Source: Mesodorylaimus sp. YZB2_4
Lineage: Eukaryota > Nematoda > Enoplea > Dorylaimida > Dorylaimidae
Direction of reading: 5' to 3'
DNA: 64,000 nt
Assembly: GCA_030248295.1 (NCBI GenBank)
Contig: JASANH010001177.1
Location: 1-64,000, forward strand
Part shown: positions 22,601 through 35,060 of the stretch, in pieces
Layout: every line of letters begins with the position of its first letter
Position numbering within the stretch: the stretch's first letter is position 1
The notes under the pieces: model-generated
What the model was told of the DNA's origin: nothing
Seen by the model: the letters and a program-made list of their open reading frames with translations, nothing else
Database searches by the model: none
Translations under genes and position numbers: made by a program

Positions 22601-25600
22601 TGCCTTGGTTTTGTGGTGAAGCGCAGAAAACTTACCGTGTATGTTGTGTTGCTTTATGCTTGAACACAATAGATTGAAACGCAATACTAAGACTCAAATT
22701 TTGTGCAAGAAGTAAGCGTTCCAGCTGCGCTTACGTCTCCTCTCCAGTGTATTGCATAGGATCATTTCTGTTTTTATTCGTAGACTTCGATTTCAGTCTT
22801 GCACTTCGTTTTGATGCATTTTTTCTGTTTTTGTGGTATAATTAGGACTGTAGAAAAGGTAGAGCGAGGGGGTAATGGTCTTAAAAGTTGAAAATAAGTC
22901 ACAGGTATCTAATTTTTCTTTTCTTCCTGGCCTGGTGGCGTTTAGAACTCGGGAGATGTTACGAACGCATTTCTGGTTTGTTGTCAATTTACACGGGGAG
23001 GAGAGGTAAGGGGAAGCCTGAGACCTAAATTATCCATGACTAACCAAGGAGCTAAACAATGCATCGATTTGGCGGAATGAGGTTGCGATTGGCATGGAAT
23101 GGGCATATGAGCTTGCGGAATGACCTGAATTTTTCTTACCTTCCCTTTTAAGATAAGTGCATGTAAAGATTGTCACTGGGACACTGATGCATGGCTTTGA
23201 CTGAGCACGTTTGAAGTTTCTTTGTTTTGGGTGGCTTTGGATCATGGCGCAGATGATACTAGTGAGTGAGTGTGGGTGAGGAATAACTTGTGGGTGACAT
23301 ATGGTGTTGCAGAAATAACTTATATATTTTGTTATAGCCGACGTAATATAATGGATCATATGATGGCCATGATGGAGAAGTATCAGAATCACTTGGAACA
23401 ATTGGTCGATGAAAGAACGGAAGCTTTGAATGAAGAGAAGAAACGTGTCGAAACGCTGCTTCATCGTATGTTGCCTGAGTAAGTGTATATGCAGTAGACA
23501 TATGGTGGGCGGAGTCCTTAATCGGCCGCTTGCCAAGGAGTTCAGGTGATCCTCGTGACAGGGAGGATATGAGGCTAGAAGGCTGTTAGAGGAAGGCTCC
23601 AAAAGTCACGCGTAGATGAAACATGATCTTTGCACGGGCTAACACGGAGTACACAACAAATCGTGACTAGAAACAGGAGACGGATGATAGGAACACGTAT
23701 CTCGTTCTCACACGCTGTCACATTCGCTCCTTGACTCATGCATAAATATCACACTATCGCCATAATGGCAATCAGACTCATAGAACTAACGATAAGCTCT
23801 CACATTCGGCACATGAGTCACTGATATCAGTCAAATACTCAGATCTTTGCTGAGGACGCACAGGAGCTTTCAGGATGTCAAATGGGAGCGAGCAGATTGA
23901 ATGTGAGTTGGGATTAGAAGCCGACGACCTTGTCTAAAAGGGAGGATTAAGATTTGATTAATATGGGATATAAATTCATGTATTTTTTAGTTCGGTGGCT
24001 TCACAGCTGATGCGAGGCGAAGACGTTGTGCCAGAAAGTTACGATGCCGTGACGATTTATTTCTCGGATATCGTTGGATTTACGAGTCTATCAGCCGAGA
24101 GCACGCCTATGGAGGTAAGCTGCTTTGAGTAAGATTATCGCCAAGGTCGTGACAAGAGTTCGTTGCAGGTTGTCAATTTTCTGAACGCGCTGTACACATT
24201 ATTTGATAGTATTATTCGACGCTACGACGTGTACAAGGTGGAGACAATCGGTAGGTACATTCAGATTTAGAACCCTAAACGCAATTAAGTTATGTTCGTA
24301 ATGTGTCAGGTGATGCCTACATGGTCGTTAGCGGGTTGCCAATACGGAATGATAATCACGCTGGAGAAATCGCCACGATGGCGTTGCATTTGCTAAAGGC
24401 CGTCGAAACGTTTCAAATTCCGCATCGGCCTGACAAGAAACTGCTGCTGAGAATTGGACTTCATACGGGTATGTGGAAAGCCTGAGTTAGTGGGGAAGCA
24501 GCGAGCTCGAATCTGGTGTTTTGGTTTTTAGGCCCGTGTGTGGCTGGTGTGGTGGGTAAAACAATGCCTCGGTACTGCCTGTTTGGTGACACTGTGAATA
24601 CGGCCAGTAGAATGGAGTCGAACGGACTGCGTAAGTGCATTTGGTCATTTTCTATTACTGCACTATTCAAGATGGGGTCTTTTTTAGCTTTGAAAATTCA
24701 CTGTAGCGAGTATGTTGAACGGGCATTGTCGGCACTAGGCGGGTATATTGTGGAAGAACGGGGGCTTGTTCCAATGAAGGTATGATTCCATTTGTTGCGC
24801 TGTAGTAGGGATGGCTAAAGGCTGTGTGCTTTTCAGGGTAAGGGGGAAATGCTGACCTACTGGTTATTGGCGAAACAAGAATTCGTGATGGCGTCGCCAG
24901 TCGACGAGTTCCCTTCGGAACCGCTGTTCAAGACAAAGGACGGTAACAGACCACCGACAGGAAATCTGAATCGCCGAAGAAGTAGGAGTGGTAATTAAAT
25001 AGATTGACAATTTTGGCTTCAATTTTACATTTTGTAGTAGCCGCGGAATCACTTCATCAGTTACCGAGTCGAGGCGAATCGTTGACAACGGTTATTCGAC
25101 GTACACCATCAAAACGAACGGACGCTGGGGCATCAATGACGGGCTCGAAACTACTTCAGCCTGCGCCAGCTTTCAGCTCAACAGCGGGCAAGACAGGGTC
25201 GTCAACGGGTGGAGGCGGGTCGTCGAGAAACAGTCGCATATTGCTTCCAACGACTACGGATCACTCATCGAATGGGTCTGCTCAACACGCGTCGACGGAA
25301 GCAAATAGGCCTAAACTGGCTCCTCTTCTACTATCATCGACAGAAATGCCTCCTTCTTATCATGATTGCATTCGATCGACATTATCGAAAAGGCAAAGTT
25401 TGCGGGCGGTGGCTTCTAGCAAGGACACGGGGTCAAGGCTGAAAAGGCAAAATAGCGATTCGCGGGAACGCGATTCTGGTATGCGTAAGCGATCAGTCTC
25501 GTTTCCGGAAAATGTTCAAGCGTTGGCCGAACAGTTCGTCACTTTGGGTTTGAGCAAGGACGGCCGAAATAGCCTGAGCAGAGACGCGAATGGAAATTTG

Positions 25601-26633
25601 ACCCTCGCCTCGTCCGTGGTCTCATCAGCGTTGCAAACACCGAAAGGCAAGTCGCCTGCGTGTAGTCGAAATTGTACGCCAGACAGGAGCCGTCCGCCGA
25701 CTCATTTGACCACAAATCCATTGGCGGCACGACAAAATTGTCAATGCTCGGAGGCAGATCCGTTTAGAAGCGTACCAAGTGACAGGGTGAGGAATGGACG
25801 GGGTGAAAAGTGGGAAGAGTTCGATTCGAGAAATGGAAATCCTCCCGCGATTGCTAGAGCCAACGACGGTAAGAAAAAACGGGTTTTTTCTGTAGTAGGG
25901 ACTCAAAATATTTCGTGTTTTAGCTCCGAAACGTCGTCAAATAATGAAAATAATTGACTCAGATGATGACGAGGAGGATGAAAGTCCAGCTCCGCGAAAG
26001 AGAAGTTTGTCGTGCGGTGATGCTTCGAATGTAGCGATGATTGGAAATGGGTCAACTGCATTGGTCGATCCCGCTATTGCATCCAGCGATCCTCAACATA
26101 TCGAACGAGCCTTGATGCTTTCGGCGGCCTCGTCGGGAATGCCCCTTCACTCTTCGAATCGTTCTTCGGCTGCGAACTTCAGTGTGAACTGTCTTGGATC
26201 GCGTGGACGTGGGAGTAAGTCGCAAGTGGATTCGGAGAATCTTCTGAACCAGGTTCAAGCTAACAATTACCGGCTTCACAAAGCTTTCCTTATGGAGAAC
26301 CCGGACGAGGACAGCCCTTCGGACAGCCCTCTTCTATTAAAGACGGAAACGTCGGCATCATTTTCGGGTCCTGATTCGGGTGGGGATAGACATAGGAGGA
26401 AACGAAAGTCGGCAATTTCTCTTCAAGCGTTTAAACCTTTTCATACGCTTTGGCAAGGGCAAGACTCCCCTTCGACTTCGCCCGACGCAATGGTCGGTCT
26501 GGCGTCCGGTGGTGTGAACGAGAAGCAGATAGGGAGTGGAAACAAACTAAATCGGCTACTCCGTTATTTGAAACGACCACTGTCCGATGATCCGTTGGAA
26601 ACTAAGGAGCAGAGGCAACCGAGTTTGGTATAG
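13627..26633 (+). CDS. Receptor-type (membrane) guanylyl cyclase
   Basis: This enzyme makes cGMP from GTP at the plasma membrane. 26 exons give 1867 residues. Exons: 13627-14383, 14700-14819, 14874-14992, 18978-19157, 19214-19346, 19643-19801, 19857-20083, 20288-20423, 20734-20894, 20948-21053, 21110-21188, 21249-21357, 21419-21589, 21653-21829, 21885-22044, 22101-22265, 22321-22573, 23338-23478, 23991-24114, 24169-24250, 24310-24468, 24532-24630, 24688-24779, 24837-24990, 25038-25868, 25924-26633. Order: signal peptide, ANF-receptor-like ectodomain ([16 protein letters not shown]), juxtamembrane WIGGKPP..CGF, one TM helix (about 700-726), kinase-homology domain with HRD changed to HGN and DFG to DFA (pseudokinase), coiled coil, then the cyclase domain (about 1119-1303). 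The cyclase keeps both metal Asp (FSDIVGF, GDAY) and the guanine-selecting Glu (KVET) and Cys (RYCLFGD). A Ser-rich C-terminal tail exceeds 500 residues. Intron 11 appears to be GC-AG. Confidence 0.92.
14439..14451 (+). repeat. Poly-G tract (13 G) in guanylyl cyclase intron 1
   Basis: An uninterrupted G run on the sense strand, 55 bp after the intron 1 donor. A run of this length can form a quadruplex and is prone to length change. Confidence 0.85.
17563..17576 (+). repeat. Poly-G tract (14 G) in guanylyl cyclase intron 3
   Basis: An uninterrupted G run on the sense strand, embedded in otherwise mixed intron sequence. Confidence 0.85.
18572..18633 (-). repeat. SINE-like fragment, inverted copy
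   Basis: The word order tcatgtttgtgcattaccac ... aggtgaagggac matches the reverse complement of the tail of the SINE at 62812-62985. It is diverged and lacks the tRNA-like head. It faces the copy at 18700. Confidence 0.55.
18700..18850 (+). repeat. SINE-like copy, diverged
   Basis: It contains ttaggcgtctg, gagtgtttcattccc (a decayed B box), ccggaaaatcattt, tgtaatgtgtacctt and tggtgttgtggtaaga-ctgaac, in the same order as the SINE at 62812. The A-box side is weak, so it is probably inactive. Confidence 0.6.
19504..19602 (+). repeat. Dispersed repeat, copy 2
   Basis: A copy of the segment at 9887-9985, lying inside intron 5 of the guanylyl cyclase gene. Confidence 0.6.
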
Positions 26634-27164
26634 GACGGTGGTCGGGTGACTTGGTTTTATCATTTTCTGCTCTGTCTTGTAGCCTTGTGTAAATATGGGG
26701 CGTCCAAATAGCTTGATCTAATGATTGAGCAGGTGGTGATTAGGGTTTTACATTGGTTATCCATACGAGTGATCTTCAGTTTTATGGGTCAGTGCAGAAG
26801 AGTGTACCCTCTGCCTGTTACACGGAACACTTTCTTTTGTGCCTCGCGGTTTGGGTTTGTACAAATCCTGTGATATCCGACCAGGCATCCGCGTTCAAGT
26901 ATGGTCGTATGATTTCTATGTTTTTTCCAATCTGTTACCAAAACGCTTTGCTTTACACTATTACAAATTTTCCATGCTGTATCATGTTGTATTATTTTCT
27001 AGTTGTTTCGTTAGGCCAGTGATGTACGCACTGTATTGTTTTTGAGAATGAGATTATTTTGCTGGAAAGTTATTTTATGAATGATATGTATGAAATGGTG
27101 TCCAGTGTGTGGCCTGTGGCAGAGGATAGACTAGGAACACAGATGCCGAGTAGACAGTGCTCGC
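26634..27164. other. Spacer between convergent cyclase and collagen genes
   Basis: The region holds the 3' UTRs of two genes that end toward each other. No additional coding exon is supported. Confidence 0.5.
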
Positions 27165-27170
27165 TTTATT
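27165..27170 (-). other. Collagen polyadenylation signal AATAAA
   Basis: On the minus strand AATAAA lies 126 nt beyond the collagen stop codon, a suitable distance for 3'-end formation. Confidence 0.65.
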
Positions 27171-27295
27171 GGAGTGGGTTGTTAGCTTGTACCAAAACCG
27201 CAACCAAATAACCAGAAAACAAAGTCCAGACCATTAAGTGTGGCCAGTTCAGGTGGGTGAAAGCGATGGGGTGGAGTGGAGGGATGAGGAAGCAC

Positions 27296-28380
27296 TTAGA
27301 CCTTGGCGGTCTTGGCAGCAGCTTTGGCCGTTCTTTTTGGACAAGGACAATAGTGAGCATCGGGGCCGGGGCCGCCTTTTTCTCCTGGAGGACCAGTTGG
27401 GCCTTTGTCGCCTGGTTTTCCACCTTGTCCAGGGGGGCCTGGTGGGCCGTCGGTGCCCTTTCCGCCCGGTTTGCCAGCAGGTCCTGAAATGTTCAATGGT
27501 CAGGTTGTGTGCCTGGATGGGGCAGGAGTGGACATACCGCGTTCGCCGTCGTTGCCCTTTGGACCAGGTTCGCCCTTTGCTCCAGCCGGGCCTGGTGGTC
27601 CTTTTTCGCCCACTTGAGCGTCCTTTCCTGGTTCGCCCTTCTCACCAGATTTCCCATCCTTGCCCTTCTCGCCGGCGGGTCCTGGTGAACCGGGTGGTCC
27701 TTGTGGGCCATTCTTGCCGGGCTTTCCAGGAATACCTGGATAGCCTTTGACGCCCTACAAGGTGAAACGTGTCGTTTTGTTCAGACGATAAACTGAGACG
27801 GGACTTACATCTTGACCTTTGGGTCCGGGTGGACCTGGCGGGCCAGGTGGTCCAGGTGGGCACCATAAGCATTTGCCTTCTTCGTCCAAGTGCACAGGGG
27901 GGTAGTTGCCAGGCAAACCAGGTTTGCCTGGACGACCTGGTTCACCAGGCGCGCCATCGGCTCCGCCCTCGCCTGTAAGAAAATGTCACTCTCATTTTGA
28001 CATCCAGCGTATGTGCACACTGTGCGTACCAGGGGAGCCCTTGGGTCCAGGTGGGCAGCGGTTCTCCGCGTTACAGTCGCAGACAGCGCTGGCTTGACGA
28101 ACCTTCCTGATGGGGTCGGCTTGCTGACGGGGGAACTTCAAGGAGGCGATGTCTCCCCAGGCTTCGTCGGAGATGATCTAAAGAGCACATGATGATCGGA
28201 CTATCAGGACCCACCGGTGCCAACAGAGGCTACCTTGAACTCGCTCATGCTATTATCGACCATCATTTGGATTTGGGACGCCTTCTGGTAGACCATAGGG
28301 ACCATGACGATACAAGCCAAGAGGGTCATGACGCTGACGGCCGTAGCCGTGATACCGGCGATGTAGGCTGAAGCGGACAT
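27296..28380 (-). CDS. Nematode cuticle collagen
   Basis: Five minus-strand exons (28234-28380, 28030-28177, 27809-27972, 27538-27754, 27296-27483) give 287 residues, the usual size of nematode cuticle collagens. Residues about 5-30 form the hydrophobic segment of the N-terminal cuticle-collagen domain, followed by the conserved [13 protein letters not shown] block and an Arg-rich stretch suited to furin-type cleavage ([13 protein letters not shown]). Gly-X-Y repeats then come in blocks separated by cysteine pairs ([16 protein letters not shown]) and the protein ends in HYCPCPKR plus a Lys/Ala tail. The product would be secreted by the hypodermis, trimerise and be crosslinked into the cuticle. 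All splice phases agree. A TATA box lies about 70 bp upstream. Confidence 0.95.
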
Positions 28381-28445
28381 GTTGGAACTCGGGTTACTGC
28401 TTGAGACTGGCAAAACACACTGACTGACACCTCACCAAGTGCCCA

Positions 28446-28455
28446 TTTTATATAC
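28446..28455 (-). promoter_or_regulatory. TATA box of the collagen gene
   Basis: Minus-strand TATATAAAAT lies about 66 bp upstream of the collagen ATG, which leaves a leader of roughly 35-40 nt. It fits a strongly expressed structural gene. Confidence 0.65.
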
Positions 28456-30068
28456 GGCAATTTGGGCCACGCACGTTCCACTCGGACGGTCATCAAGTAG
28501 AAAGTGCCGTAGGGTGGAGAAGAGTCATGCAGACTTGCCAATGGCCAGTCTTCATTCCTTACTAATTCGGCCGACGAAGATACTTTCTCTCATGCTCTTT
28601 GAGAAACTAGTTTCGCGTGGGCACTGTCCAAGTTTTATCCATTTTCTCAATTGCCTCCCGACTGGGGCGGAAATTGTATGGGCCGAAAAAGTACAAGGAC
28701 GAACCTGAAAGTTTAGAAAATAGGTTCAAAGACGACTCATCAACCGGTACTCGAACAAATTGATACCCGCATGGTGCATGTGCCAAATAAGGAAACCGAC
28801 ATTCGACTCACTTTCCATCTCAGTCTCATCATGTGCTACTTTTCCCATGCATCCACAACCGGGCCAACTAGCCCGTCAATTGGGGCGAACGAAATGTAAA
28901 GGTGGAAGAAAAAGCGAATCTAGACATTTGACCAGGGCAGAGTCAACTCTCAAATCAACACCTCACTTTCTGAACTCAATTCAAGGAACCCACTTGATTC
29001 CGTTACGCCTCGAATCATTGAGCCAAGCCGTGCGAATGCGAACACTGCCAGCACACCAATGCGTATATCTATACCTTTTTGGATGGAAAATACAATGTAT
29101 TAGATATAATTATGGCTCAGGTAGTCGAGACGAATTGAGCGTGACCCAATGTCATTCTGAAATATCTTTCCTCACCCACATATACTTTGAAAAAGCATTC
29201 CTTAGTTAGTGACGGCCATTGTCGCCGGTGACGAATGGTGATATTTTTGAAATTTACTCCCCGTCATTGTCCCTCCCCAGTATAGACCCCTGACTTCTGT
29301 GTAGCCCGATCTCTCATGCGTGACAAATAAGGCCGCGCAAACAAACGAACACTTTTTGTAGAATTTGATAAAAAACTCTCTTCGGTCGAAATCGTCCAGG
29401 CACATACGATGATCAAATATTTCTTATCAGCGTTACCAGACTGTTCAAGCGGGGGAAATTTTGGAAGCCTGGCGAAGCGCGTGAACAAACTGACGTCTAA
29501 ACGACGAGAAGGCCAAAACAGGAGCAGCTAATGTTTGGACAACTTGATGTTTGTTTATGAAAGCACTTAGGACACAAGCCGATTCAGCCGACTAAGCCAT
29601 ATTTAGAAGTCGCACTTTTGAATGAAGGGTGTGGCTGCTGACCTAATCATAAATATGGCCCAGACGGATAATGGACATTTACCTGGATAATTTTAGATTA
29701 AAAACAAGGTGTATTATGGTCACTAAACTAAATTTAGACAAAACAAGAAAGCATTTGAGAAATTTCAAGCTTTTCTGGTCATAAGAGTGGCACTGTTCAG
29801 CGTGCTGACAGGCTAGGCAGCGCATTCCTATGTTATCATCGCCCTTTTACGTCTGTGCCCTATTAATACCATCATCCACTATCAAGGGAGAATGAGGTTT
29901 TTGCACGGTCCCAGCAGGTTATAAGAAGTGTTCTTTGTACGGGCGCCAGTCACGACCAGCAGTAAGACCTTATCTGTAAGCTGAGGATTGCGTGAGTGCG
30001 AGCCGTCTCCGATGCTACTGTAAGCTAGAGCGTCATTCGCTCACGAGACTAAATTTCACAACCACAAA
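28456..30068. other. Intergenic region, collagen upstream / small secreted gene upstream
   Basis: About 1.6 kb without a supported exon. A TATAAG at 29920-29925 could serve the plus-strand gene starting at 30069. Nothing else specific is recognised. Confidence 0.45.
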
Positions 30069-30541
30069 ATGCCAAAAACTCTGAGCCTAATTGCCTTGAC
30101 TGTACTAATTACGAGTACAGTGTCAGCGCCATTGCCCACCGGTGAGAATGGGAATGACCAGCTGAAGAGGGAAGTGGAGGATCTGAAATTGGAATTGGCC
30201 ATGCTCAAGCAATCGCTCAAATTCGAACGTAAGATTATAAAAAATTTCAAGACGTGCCTGTTTTTTTAAAATAATTGTACTTATTTACAGACTTGATTCG
30301 AAATTGGAGCGACTGGCCAGACGGCAGATATTGCATTCTCGCTGATGGCCAATGTCCAGATGGTTTCTCGAAATCAAAAATGGGAATGGTGACCATGAAA
30401 GCAGATTTCCTCGACGAATCTTATTATTCGGAGTCTTCCATGGGGGATAGCAGATTTATAGTGAACAAGGGTGAAAACGAGGCCCCACAAACCATCCAAG
30501 TCGAATTGGTTGCCTGCTGTCGTCAACAGCAAGTTATCTGA
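30069..30541 (+). CDS. Small secreted protein, apextrin C-terminal (ApeC)-like
   Basis: Two exons (30069-30228 and 30291-30541) give 136 residues. Residues 1-19 are a clear signal peptide (hydrophobic core, Ser-Ala-Pro end), followed by a short amphipathic coiled-coil stretch (about 28-53). The C-terminal domain has WPDGRYCI, CPDGF and a terminal ACCR, the pattern of ApeC domains, whose members in other animals bind bacterial peptidoglycan or act in embryonic adhesion. Four cysteines would allow two disulfides. The family assignment rests on these motifs only, and the domain is short. An alternative is an unrelated nematode secreted protein. Confidence 0.6.
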
Positions 30542-30772
30542 TCGCACTGTGTACGAGTCAGTGGGCAAGCGGGTACTGCCAAAAGTAGCGGGTAGCTATT
30601 AAGAATCTGTTCTTGGAAGAACCGAGTAAGATGTAAAATTTTATTGTAGTATTGTGAAAATATAGGGAAAACGTTGTGCGAAAACTGTTTTGTGAGTTCA
30701 ATCAATGAAAGCGCATCTGAACACTACCAGATAATCATATCATTATCACTTCCATATACGACCTTCTGTCAC

Positions 30773-33700
30773 CTACCGAATGTCGTTGGACATAAAACTA
30801 GCTTTGTATAACCGGGCTAAAAAATGAAAGCACTTGTTTAGCTGCACTCGTATGAACTCCTCTGACTTACGCGAGTATTGCATAGGAATAGGTGCGATGC
30901 CGTAAGTGCGAGAGAGCCGATCCACGCGATCCTCGTTATTACGCCGTCGACCGATAGCTGCTGCTTGTTTTTGTTCAAACAGCGATGTCTGGTTCTGCAA
31001 TCAGTCCCTGTCAAATGAGGAGATGACACAAAAGAGGGTCAAGGTTCCTTACTCGCACTTTGGACTCGTAGGTCTGTAACAAGGATTCTTTCTCTTTCCG
31101 ATATAAGATCTTCAACTGATCTGAAGCACAAGAGGTCTTATTAGTCGCATCCTGTGGCTTAGGCAGCCAGACTACACACGTCATAGGTGGTCCTGTAGGG
31201 AATGATTACACATCTCCAGGTCTAATTCCTACTGTAACCGCTAGCGACTGCGGCTATGCTCTTCTGACTGAATTGCCTTGGTCGGGCTTGCTTTGGGTTC
31301 ATTTTCTGGCTATAGAGATCATTTAGCCATAAGCCCTAGCTGGCCTGGCATCGAGGGACTCACACATTCAGTGCCGCCAAGATGTCACAGAAAAGGGCTC
31401 TTGTCGGCTGGCCCCACAAACCTTGCTAAAACAGATGATAGGAGAAACGGGATTTGATTTGAGCATCCAAGTCTTAAGGATTCAAAATGTAAAAGTTGTA
31501 AAGTATGGAGAGTATTGAAAAGTCCATGATGAAATCCTTGCTCGCTCTACAGCAAACTGGACTGGCCAAAGGACGGACCAAAGCCCACGCGGTCCATGAA
31601 ATCTCGTGTTGAGTTTATGACTAACCGCACCCACAAGAACGAGTGGACTCTCTATAGTTGGGTTGTCAGTGTTGGGTGGGCGAGGTCCCCTAGGACCTAG
31701 GACTCAAGTATCAGAGTGCAGTTTAACGAGTCACCAACTGATGCTTGAAAAAAACGGTGCCAATCACTTGACCGAGATTTCCGGGGGTGACCCTGACTAC
31801 AAAGAAGAGAGGCGAACCAGTTTCTTCACCCCGTACTCACGTAGGTGCCTCAAGAGGATCCACGTCTTACACTGGAACGAACGATCCCCATAGCCAGGAA
31901 AGCGCCTTACCATACAAAAACTTCTCCCACGAATTGAATGTATTGACTTGAAAATCGCCACTTCGAACGTTGTATCCCCTCAGGAACTCATCGATCAAAC
32001 GCCTCACGATCACTTCCTCCTGGACACTTCCATATTGGATCTGCAGACGTTTCAAATTTGCCAATTCTTGAAAAATTCGTTTTTCCTCTGCGTAACGTTG
32101 CACACTGGATCTTAACGATGTTTCCCAATCGCGTCGGAATCGATCGATAGCGACTGGCATTTTGCGATTTGTGTCCCCTCCTCCCGACGAAGCTTCATCA
32201 GAAGCAGTACCACGGGCTACAGCGCAAGCCACGCATCGAGTGTGAGTACCATGGGCGTGTCGACCGCCGTGCCCCACTGGCTCGGACACAATGTCCGATT
32301 GGTCATCATAGTGTTCGGTATGATCACCGTCGGCACTTTTTGTTCGATAATTTTTTGTCTGCTGACCATTCATTCCTTCAGCCATCTTATTCTCATCTAC
32401 CTCGACGATTGTCGCCCCACGTTTTGGCTTCTTCTTGGTCTTTTTCTCACTATTTTCTTCCTCTTCGGCGCTATTTACCCCGATTTCGCTGACTCCGGCT
32501 GATGTCCTCGATGAATCCAAAACATCTTTTTCATGCGTCTTATCGTGTTTCTTGTCCGAGTCTTTAGTTTTCTTCTTACTTCGTCTCTTCTCTTCTGAAG
32601 GACTATGCACTCCGTTCACCTTCGTCACAGGTGCTGGCTCGTCGCCCTGTTGCTGTTCGCCCTCTTCATCCTCTTCGGCCTTTTCTATCCTGTTATCAGC
32701 GTGGCCATTGGCCTCGGCATGCTTCGCATGTTTTTGTGCTTTCTTGTTTTTCTTCCCCTTTTTGCCCCCTTCCTTCTTCGCACCTTCTTCAATGTCTTGC
32801 GAGGAAGAGAAGTCATGGGCAGTGGCCACAGCTTGGTCCATTCTTTGTGGATCATCAGTTTGTGCCTCGGCGCTTGACTTGTTTTGATTGGGACCTAGAT
32901 AGCGAGGATAAAAATTATGTGATGGCCGAAGCGGAGTAAAAAACGGACGAACTGCTTGATATGGCTAATTTCCTTGTTGCCATGTGTTTCTTGAACTCCT
33001 CGACGATCGATTGTGGGGTGAGCTCGCTGGCTCGTTTCGCCTCGATGCTCCTCAGGTAGTCGATGACTGGCTCGTGCCCCTTCTCCTCGGCTAGGTCCAA
33101 TGCAGTGACGCACGCGGACTAAATAAAAATACATAATTCATTGGCGCACGCTTAGACAGTCAGCACCATGGAGGGCCACAAATTACATATGTATACAAAT
33201 GTCATTAATTTACGGCACATAAAAAATGCTTTCTTGCTAAATGCGGTTCGTCTGGTCCAAAGTGCGCATACCTTGCTTAGCATTAATGCATCTTTATGAG
33301 CTCCTTTCTCGACCAGCAGTTGACAGGTTTCTAAATGCCCCAGAGCAGCAGCCAAATGCAAGGGAGTCCGGCCATCGTGGTTGGTGGCATTGGTGTAAGT
33401 GGGAGCGATCGAGAGCATCCATTCGATTAGCTCTGACACGGAAATTGCACCATTTAAAGATTTTCCTCGGGCATGGACTATGCACTTACCCAGACTACCC
33501 GCTTGCACAGCTTCATGTATGGCCAAGTCTCCCCGGTAGTTCTCCAATGCAAAACTTGCACCATGTTGGAGCAATAGTTTTAAAGTTCCCAACTGCCCTT
33601 TAGCCGCTGCGCAATGGACAGCAGTGCGCAATTTCTTGTCTTGAAGGTCGGTCACTGCATCATGGTCTAACAGGGCTTTCACCGCCTCGATGTGGCCGAG

Positions 33701-35060
33701 TGCGGCAGCGTAGAACAAAGGCGATGAACCATTTCGATCGCGGGCATTGATTTGCGCATCAGCTGTTGTCTTACATATTGTCCCGATAACGTTGCCGTGC
33801 CCGCGACTAGCCGCGCAGTGTAGTGCTGGTAAGGGTGAAAAGCTTTGTCAGTGTGTGCCGAACAAGGAACCCATGCGTCATGGTGTCATGTTAGGCCTTA
33901 GACCTTCATTAGGACATGCAAATATAATGAAGGAAAGAGTCAATGACCGGCCGCCTACCTGTCAGGTGATCCTTATCAAAAGCATGCTTGTCAGCACCAG
34001 CTTCCAACAGAGCTGATACAGCCGCACAGTTGCCTGAAAGGGCAGAGTCTAAGATAGGGCAGTCTGCAACAAGCGCATTATAATACCGCAACTTGCAGCC
34101 CAGAGAAGAGGTGTCCTCTCTTCGAAGTCTGTGCAATTGACATTAGCGCCATATTTTAATAGAATTTTTAAAATTTCGATTCCTTCTCCGCCAACGGTCG
34201 ACGACGAAGCCTGCATGTCTCCGGTCGATGCTTGAGTGGCGTAGTGCAGGGCGTGGGCTCCGTATAGGTCGGGTGTGGAGGGCAGGGAACCCTTCTTTAG
34301 TAATTTTGTCAAAATCTCCGTATGACCGCACACGGTGGCCCAGTGAATAAGCGAATGCTTTTCCGCATCTACATTATTTATATCAGCGCCTTTCTCCAAG
34401 AGGAAATCAACCACTGGTCCGTTTCCACCGATCACAGCGAATGTCAATGGCGAGTACCTGCGTGTGCCAACGACAACAAATCATTTCTCTCAATTTCTCC
34501 CTATGCATTTTGGGTTGAGAGAATGGACGGGGTGTGAAGTGGAGACTGTTACGACACTCGAATGGAAGATGGAGGCAGGGCTCACTTACCCGTCTTCGTC
34601 TCGTTTATCCATTACTGAAGGATCCGAATCGAACACTTTCTTAAACAATTCCAAATCACCTTGCTCAGCGCAGTAATGCATGGCCACCTTGCCAGATTTG
34701 TCTGACGAGGAGGAAATCTGAAATGGTCAGCATGGTGACATGAAGACGGGCATGGGGGGCAAAGTAGCTAAGGCGAAGACCATTCGATTGACAGAATGAA
34801 AGATTTGATGCAAAAAACGATTCCTTTTTTGGAGCTAACTATAAGGGACAAACTCATGGGACCTTCTTTGACCACTGCCTCACCCGGACTGACTTACTTG
34901 GTGATCTTTGTCCAAGATACCTTCGACCTTCTTTATGTCATTTTCCTTGCACGCGATCATAAGTGGCGTGAGACCCGCCTCTTCGGCCATGACCCTCGTG
35001 TGAGCGTGTAATTCAATTAGAAGATTAAAATTCTCTTTTCTCGCCGCCCAAGACAGATTC
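30773..35060 (-). CDS. Ankyrin-repeat protein with Lys/Glu-rich linker and coiled-coil C-terminus
   Basis: Minus-strand exons: 34898-35060, 34590-34717, 34087-34457, 33959-34033, 33490-33825, 33272-33432, 32953-33118, 31911-32894, 31053-31120, 30871-30994, 30773-30816. They encode more than 870 residues with compatible phases. The first two-thirds is about ten ankyrin repeats (for example GLTPLMIAC, HSLIHWATVCGH, RTPLLWAASCG, GRTPLHLAAALGH), a protein-interaction scaffold. A long hydrophilic Lys/Glu region (exon 31911-32894) and a predicted helical segment (ELANLKRLQ ... DQLKILYRKEKESLL) follow. It resembles inversin-type scaffolds in build, but the orthologue is not identified. The 5' end is unresolved: the first listed exon needs an upstream exon ending in phase 2. 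The 33118/32953 exon uses a weak donor (GTTCGT) and could instead end the protein. Confidence 0.75.
31121..31910 (-). other. Intron of the ankyrin-repeat gene (790 bp)
   Basis: Phase-1 GT-AG intron; no exon or known repeat is recognised inside it. Confidence 0.6.

Noticed and set aside
31867..32887. Plus-strand frames (up to 150 residues) opposite the ankyrin gene exon
   Set aside because: Antisense shadows of the Lys/Glu-rich exon; hydrophobic composition arises from reverse-complementing charged codons.
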